NCBI GenBank assembly: GCA_947652605.1
Contig: OX393581.1
Location: 49,375,924 to 49,439,923 of the forward strand
Reading direction: 5' to 3'
DNA: 64,000 bases
Source: Elmis aenea
Lineage: Eukaryota; Arthropoda; Insecta; Coleoptera; Elmidae
Shown one piece after another: positions 58,869 through 64,000 of the stretch. The notes under the pieces were generated by a model. It had not been told where the DNA came from and did not search any database. It was given only the letters and a program-made list of their open reading frames with translations. Made by a program: the position numbers and the translations under genes. Position 1 is the stretch's first letter; the number at the start of each line of letters is the position of its first letter.

Positions 58869-59182
58869 AGTTGGTGATTCCTTGATATATAATTTAATTT
58901 CACAATATAAACTTTTATAGTACATGTATTTTTTGTAAAATGATTTATTTCAGTATCAAAAACTAATAAAATATTTATATTAATAATCCAGTCACAATCT
59001 AGCACATGTTAATTAATTAATAAATTAAAAAGGTGTTAAATATTAAAACCTACAACTCGCACGTGATTACATACTCACCCACAAAAAGAGACAAGAGGAT
59101 GCATTTGCGTCTTTAATCTTCAAGTAGGGATGTACCGATTAATTGGTAGATAATCGGTTATCGGGCGTATTGATTGATCGAG
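58869..59182. other. CFAP70 3' flank
   Basis: AT-rich region containing probable CFAP70 3' UTR. The stretch ATGTACCGATTAATTGG-TAGATAATCGGTTATCGG near 59130-59165 looks like another short repeat. No gene is seen. Confidence 0.4.
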
Positions 59183-59560
59183 CAGTGGCGTAGCTAGAGT
59201 TTGTGCCGCTGGGGGCGGTCCCTGAATACGCCGCCCTTCTAAATTAATAAGGGTTGACGACTCTTAATTTCTCCAAAAGCAAGCAGAGATTCAAACAAAA
59301 AAGTGGGGGGGAGATAAAATGCACCCTAGGCGATTATTTTTTTTAAATTTTAGATGTTCAAACGTGTTTTAATGCAAAGTTAGATAATGTATTAGAGTAC
59401 TTTACCATCATCTAAAATTACAGTTTTAACGCAGTACTTATTCCGATTATATTTTTTTTAATCAGATCGCCCCCCGCCCCCCACGATATTGTTTTTAATA
59501 AGGGTAAAAACTTTCACTAAAAGTTTCCCTTTAGGTAAAGGAACACATACATAGATAATA

Positions 59561-61558
59561 TACAGGGTGGTGCTTTTTTCGATGCTCACCATTGCTATCT
59601 TGGAAACGGTAAGAGATACAAGGTCGGTTAGATCAGAGAAAAGTTGCACATTTTTATGGCGATTAAGAATTTGAAAAGAAATCCTGGAAATTTTGATTCG
59701 TTTTTGATTTATTACAAAAAAACTAAAAAATGTGATTTTAGAAAAATAATATTATCTTCCCTACCACTGACACTATTTAATTTAAACTTGGTAACTGTAT
59801 GTTTTTGACCGTCCTGATTTTGATGACGTCAACAGAAATTTTCTAAGCCTTCTAGATTTCAAGTTGCGATAGTCAACTTTATTATTTGTTATGGCCGCCA
59901 TATTGGATTTTTACACCATCAGACAGACAAAAAACTTAGCTTTTTAGATTGGTAACCAAGATACCTTTTTTCTTTAAAAAAACTTGTTTATTTATATGTG
60001 TAAATTGTATGTAAATAAATAAAAAAACTAACGAACGACGTCCGGCGACCGTCGAACGACGACCGTCGAACGACGACCGGAGGCCGACGAACGACGACCA
60101 ACGAACGACGACTGACGACCGTTGAACGACAAACGTCGAACGACGACCGTTGAATGACGAACGTCGAACGACGACCGACGACCGTTGAATGACGAACGTC
60201 GAGCGACGACCGAAGAACGTCGAACGATGACCGACGACCATCGAATGACGAACGACGACCGACGAACGACGACTGACGAACGATGACCGACGAACGACGA
60301 CCGTCGAACGACGAACGACGACCGTCGATTGACGACCGACGACCGTTGAAGGACAAACGTCGGACGACGACCGAAGAACGTCGAACGACGAACAACTATC
60401 GACGACCGTCGAACGAGGACCGACGAACGACGACTGACGAACGACGAACGACGAACGACGACCAACGAACGTCGAACGACGACCGACGGCCGACGAACGA
60501 AGAACGACGAACGACGAACGACGACTGTTGAACGACGAACGTCGAACGACGACCGAAGAACGTCGAACGACGAACAACTATCGACGACCGTCGAAAGAGG
60601 ACCGACGAACGAAGAACGACGAACGAAGAACGACGACCGAAGAACAACGAACGACGGCCGACGAACGACGACTGACGAACGATGACCGACGAACGACGAC
60701 CGACGAACGACGACCGAAGAACGACGAACATCGAACGACGGCTGACGGCCGACGAACGACGACCGACGACCGACGAACGACGACCGACGACCGAAGAACG
60801 GCGACCGACGAACGTCGAACGACGACCGACGGCTGACGGCCGACGAACGATGACCGACGACCGACGAACGTCGACCGACGGCCGACGACCGACGACCGAC
60901 GACCGAAGAACGACGACCGACAAACGACGACCGAAGAACGACGGCCGACGAACGACGACTGACGAACGATGACCGACGAACGACGACCGTCTGGTGTTAT
61001 AAATTTATTGTCATTTCGTTTTTTTATTAGACCTATAAAATGCTGTGTCACTTTTATTTATATTATAATTTCAATTGTTTTTCAGAACATTCGCGATTTT
61101 ATAGATTATTTATACAAATTTTCAAATTTTAACAAGTTTTTTGAAAGAACAAGAGTATGTTGGTTACAAATCTGGAAAGCTAATTTTTTTGTTTGTCTGA
61201 TGGTGTAAAAATCCAATATGGCGGCCATAAGAAATAAAAAAGTTGACTATCGCAACTTGAAATCTAGAAGGCTTAGAAAATTTCTGTTGACGTCATCAAA
61301 ACCAGGACGGTCAAAAACATACGGTTACCAAGTTTAAATGAAATAGCGTCAATGGTAGGGAAGATAATAATATTTTTCTAAAATCACATTTTTAATTTTT
61401 TTTGTAATAAATCAAAAACGAATCAAAATTTCCAGGATTTCTTTTCAGATTCTCAATCGCCATCAAAATGTGCAACTTTTCTCTAATTTAACCGACCTTG
61501 TATCTCTTACCGTTTCCAAGATAGCAATGGTGAGCATCGAAAAAAGCACCACCCTGTA
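59561..61558. mobile_element. Long-inverted-repeat element with a tandem-repeat loop
   Basis: Tips TACAGGGTGGTGCTTTTTTCG and CGAAAAAAGCACCACCCTGTA. Arms of roughly 400 bp are inverted copies (GATGCTCACCATTGCTATCTTGG, GACGTCAACAGAAATTTTCTAAG, GGCCGCCATATTGGATTTTTAC and complements). The loop carries the heptamer array. Confidence 0.93.
60031..60990. repeat. Heptanucleotide array GACGAMC, about 137 copies
   Basis: The 960 bp divide cleanly into 7-bp units of the type GACGACC, GACGAAC, GTCGAAC, GAAGAAC, GACGGCC, GTTGAAC. Because seven is not a multiple of three and no unit pair makes a stop codon, long ORFs appear in several frames on both strands (Arg/Ser/Val-rich or Asp/Glu/Arg/Thr-rich). These are not genes. 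Local GC content is far above the surroundings. Confidence 0.96.
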
Positions 61559-61831
61559 TTCAACAAAGTTACAAAAAAGTAATAATATAAATAATATAAA
61601 GATAAATTCTGAAAAAGTAACACCATATTTCAGACGAAAATTTAATTTATTATATCTTCTGATCCTTCATTAGCCCCGAGATTGTAATTTTTATCCCATT
61701 TGGGTAGACTAAGATTGCCCCACCTGACACCCTCGCCCTCCCCCCCAACTACGCCACTGTAATCGAGTCCCATTAAACTTAATGATGCCAATAGATTGGA
61801 TTATTAAAATATTGTTTTTCACTGTTACACT

Positions 61832-62390
61832 CAGGGGTTTGGAGCGGAGCGCGGAGCTGGAGCGCGGAGCAGTGGAGCAATGGGTTTTTGCCCGGAGCGG
61901 GAGCGGAGCCCGGAGCAAATAATTTTGATTGCTCCACTGCTCCACTTCACTATTATAAACTACAATATTTTTTTAAAAATTTTTTTTTCTCATGGTTATA
62001 GTATTTAATAAAATTATAAATAAACTAAATTTGATTTTTTTGGAGGTAAAATTATTATAATGTAACTTTTCTGAATATTAATTTTCATTATTTTGTATTT
62101 GAATTTTGAGAAATTTTAAAGAATTTTTTTTTTAACTTTTGAAGATCAATAATTTGTTCATTTATTTAACTTCACTTGTTTCTTAGGGTCAAATATTGTA
62201 ATTTTTGGTCCATTTCCACATATCTCATAAAATTTTAGCTTTGTTTTTAAAAACAAATTTTTAAATAAAAAAATTATTTTATTAATATTTGGAGCGCGGA
62301 GCGGAGCGGGAGCGGAGCGTGAGCAGGCATCTTGATGCCGGAGCGGAGCGGAGCGGAGCAACTAAAAAATTGGACTGCTCCAAACCCCTG
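61832..62390. mobile_element. hAT-type MITE, CAGGGGTTTGGAGC family (long copy)
   Basis: Ends CAGGGGTTTGGAGCG and GCTCCAAACCCCTG; exact 8-bp duplication GTTACACT at 61824-61831 and 62391-62398. Both subterminal regions contain expanded GGAGC/GGAGCG simple repeats. Relative of 18675-19030. Confidence 0.94.
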
Positions 62391-62694
62391 GTTACACTAA
62401 CATTTAAAGTCTGCCTGCTACAATGGCTATTTATTTATGTAAAAATAAAATAAAAACCAAACACTTTGATCAAGAAACAGTTTTTAAACAAGCACAAATA
62501 ATTTTTTTTTAAATAAGTAACTGTAAACATTTAAATGAATATTATCATATTCTATTACTTTTCAATTCTAATGTAGAAACATAAATGTTTCTCTATTTTT
62601 TGGGCATACCTATATCTTGCAAGAAACTAATTAAAATCAAAATTAAGTCGCAATAAACTACTCCTAATATGAGTGCATTCATATTCATATAACC

Positions 62695-62899
62695 CAGTGT
62701 TTCTCAAACTTCTTACTCTGAGGATCCCTTCCAAGATTAATAGTTTATAGAGGAACCCTAAAAATTGAAGACAATATTTTATTTTTACTTAGCCTGGCAA
62801 ATAAGTTTGATTTTCGAACATAATAAAAGGCTCAGGGGACCCCTTTGAAAGGATTCAGGGACCCCCAGAGGTCCGTGGACCACACTTTGAGAACCACTG
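62695..62899. mobile_element. hAT-type MITE, CAGTGTTTCTCAAAC family
   Basis: Ends CAGTGTTTCTCAAACTT and TTTGAGAACCACTG, interior GGGACCCC runs like 8874-9081. The flanks ATATAACC and (AC)TTATAACC suggest a slightly decayed duplication. Confidence 0.85.
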
Positions 62900-63053
62900 A
62901 CTTATAACCTAATGAATCATAATGTGAAAACCAATTATCTGCCAATTTGCTTATTGGTGCATCCCTAATTTCAAGTATACAATGAAATTTTAAACATCAG
63001 TCACTGCCAGTGATAATATGAATGGTTAATGCTAATAAATTACTTACTCAATT

Positions 63054-64000
63054 TTATTCCCCCGATTTAGAAGCTTCCATTTCTTTGTCTTTTGCCAGCA
63101 TTGGAATTTTTCTGACCACCATTTCCTTGAAGTTGTCCTTGGTCTCTTCCTAAATAATTTTATCGTTGCCTTTGCTTCATACGCTCTTCTAAGTATCTTA
63201 AGACTCTCCCTTCATTGAAAGACACACTCAACACGATCTTTGGTACCCTCATGCTGCTTGAAGAACCGGTAAAAAGCTGTGGGTCTCAGCTCTGGGGATT
63301 ATACTTGGGGAAAAAAAACCTTTAAACCTCTTACTCCTTTTGTGGGAGGGCTTTAACGACTACCACCATATTCATTTTGAAGCTTCTTCACTCTTAACAT
63401 TGGCGATTTCCTCTCCGCTTTCCTTACTAGATTTAGGAAGTGTTTTTTCATTATTTCGTTCCTTAACCTCTTTAGTTTGGCAACGATTTCCTGATGATTG
63501 TGTTCGTGTTTTAATAGGTTCATAGTGTGCCATTTCCTGGCGTTTTGTTCGCGTATTTTTTTCCTTGCTGTGTTTAAACTTTGAGTTACGTTTATCAGTT
63601 TGCAGAACTTCTGGTTCTACATTTGATTCATTGCTATGATCCAAAGTGTCTGTTTTATGCCTTTCCTTGGTCTCATTTTTTTCACTAAGATTTTCTAGAT
63701 CACCTTTAAGTTCTTTTTTGTCCTGACCAGCTGATTGGTTTTGACCATCAGTATCTGAAGAGATTTGCTTTTTTCTTGTATTCCTGTTTTGACCATCAGT
63801 ATCTGAAGAGACTTGCTCTCTTCTTGTATTCTTGTTTTGACCATCAGTATCTGAAGAAATTTGCCCTTTTCTTGTATTCCTGTTTTGACCATCAGTATCT
63901 GAAGAGATTTGCTCTCTTCTTGTATTCCTGTTTTGGCCATCAGTATCTGAAGAAATTTGCTCTCTTCTTGTATTCCTGTTTTGACCATCAGTATCTAAAG
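63054..64000 (-). CDS. Unrecognised low-complexity protein, C-terminal part (gene continues past the window)
   Basis: On the minus strand a frame is open from the window edge to a stop at 63372. It encodes a charged, probably disordered region with six visible units, 48 bp each, of the 16-residue repeat SDTDGQNRNTRREQIS (63743-63991), then KKELKGDLENLSEKNETKER and KTRTQSSGNRCQTKEVKER. A plausible splice donor in phase 0 follows AAT at 63399 (GTTAAG), and an acceptor at 63150 opens a last exon 63149-63054 encoding NFKEMVVRKIPMLAKDKEME and ending ASKSGE-stop. I infer, but cannot prove, that these join. The alternative is a simple end at 63372. Function unknown; the other frames of the repeat are also open but lack non-repeat continuity. 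Confidence 0.5.

Larger units (their letters stand above)
59183..61759. mobile_element. Composite hAT-like element carrying a foldback and a 7-bp array
   Basis: Ends CAGTGGCGTAGCTAG and CAACTACGCCACTG are inverted. Flanking octamers TGATCGAG (59175-59182) and TAATCGAG (61760-61767) match at 7 of 8, a probable aged target duplication. The ends resemble the 23545-23938 family. Inside lies a separate TA-flanked element (59561-61558). No transposase ORF is visible. Confidence 0.8.

Noticed and set aside
60028..61051. Long overlapping ORFs encoding Arg/Ser/Val- or Asp/Arg/Thr-rich proteins
   Set aside because: They arise from a stop-free 7-bp repeat and occur on both strands and in several frames at once.

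Overview
This is nuclear DNA from an animal, almost certainly an insect. It is AT-rich, its protein genes are split by short GT-AG introns, it encodes nuclear-pore, nuclear-export, HOPS, RalGAP and ciliary proteins, and its introns are packed with short inverted-repeat transposons. The transposon style suggests a beetle-like genome, but nothing here proves the order.

Exon by exon, eight genes can be assembled with consistent reading phase, and a ninth runs off the right edge. From left to right they are: exportin-5 (minus, 668-10787, 1198 aa); Nup37 (plus, 11285-12464, 322 aa); cytochrome c oxidase subunit 6B (plus, 12837-13281, 87 aa); a ZFC3H1-like zinc-finger protein that ends just after its C3H1 finger (minus, 13530-16771, 893 aa); VPS39 (plus, 16996-20499, 847 aa); RALGAPB (minus, 21684-36796, 21 exons, 1442 aa); a zinc-finger terminal uridylyltransferase of Tailor/TUT type (minus, 37835-46024, 999 aa); CFAP70 (plus, 46455-58868, 20 exons, 1138 aa); and the C-terminal part of an unrecognised low-complexity protein with 16-residue repeats (minus, 63054 to beyond 64000). 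Three gene pairs are divergent (exportin-5/Nup37, ZFC3H1/VPS39, TUT/CFAP70) and probably share promoter regions. The genes do not form one pathway; they are housekeeping genes (RNA export and decay, nuclear pore, respiration, endolysosome fusion, Ral signalling) plus one ciliary gene.

Introns and intergenic gaps hold most of the unusual content. There are many long-inverted-repeat elements with tips TA-CAGGGTG...CACCCTG-TA, often nested in one another's loops. Several hAT-type non-autonomous elements have 8-bp target duplications that can be read directly. There are fragments of one LINE family, a DDE transposase relic, a 150-bp tandem array, a 251-bp tandem duplication upstream of RALGAPB, and a composite element at 59183-61759 whose hairpin loop carries about 137 copies of a 7-bp unit.

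No CRISPR array, rRNA or convincing tRNA was seen. No previously undescribed enzyme system is evident; the most unusual objects are the composite hairpin element and the apparently related inverted-repeat families.
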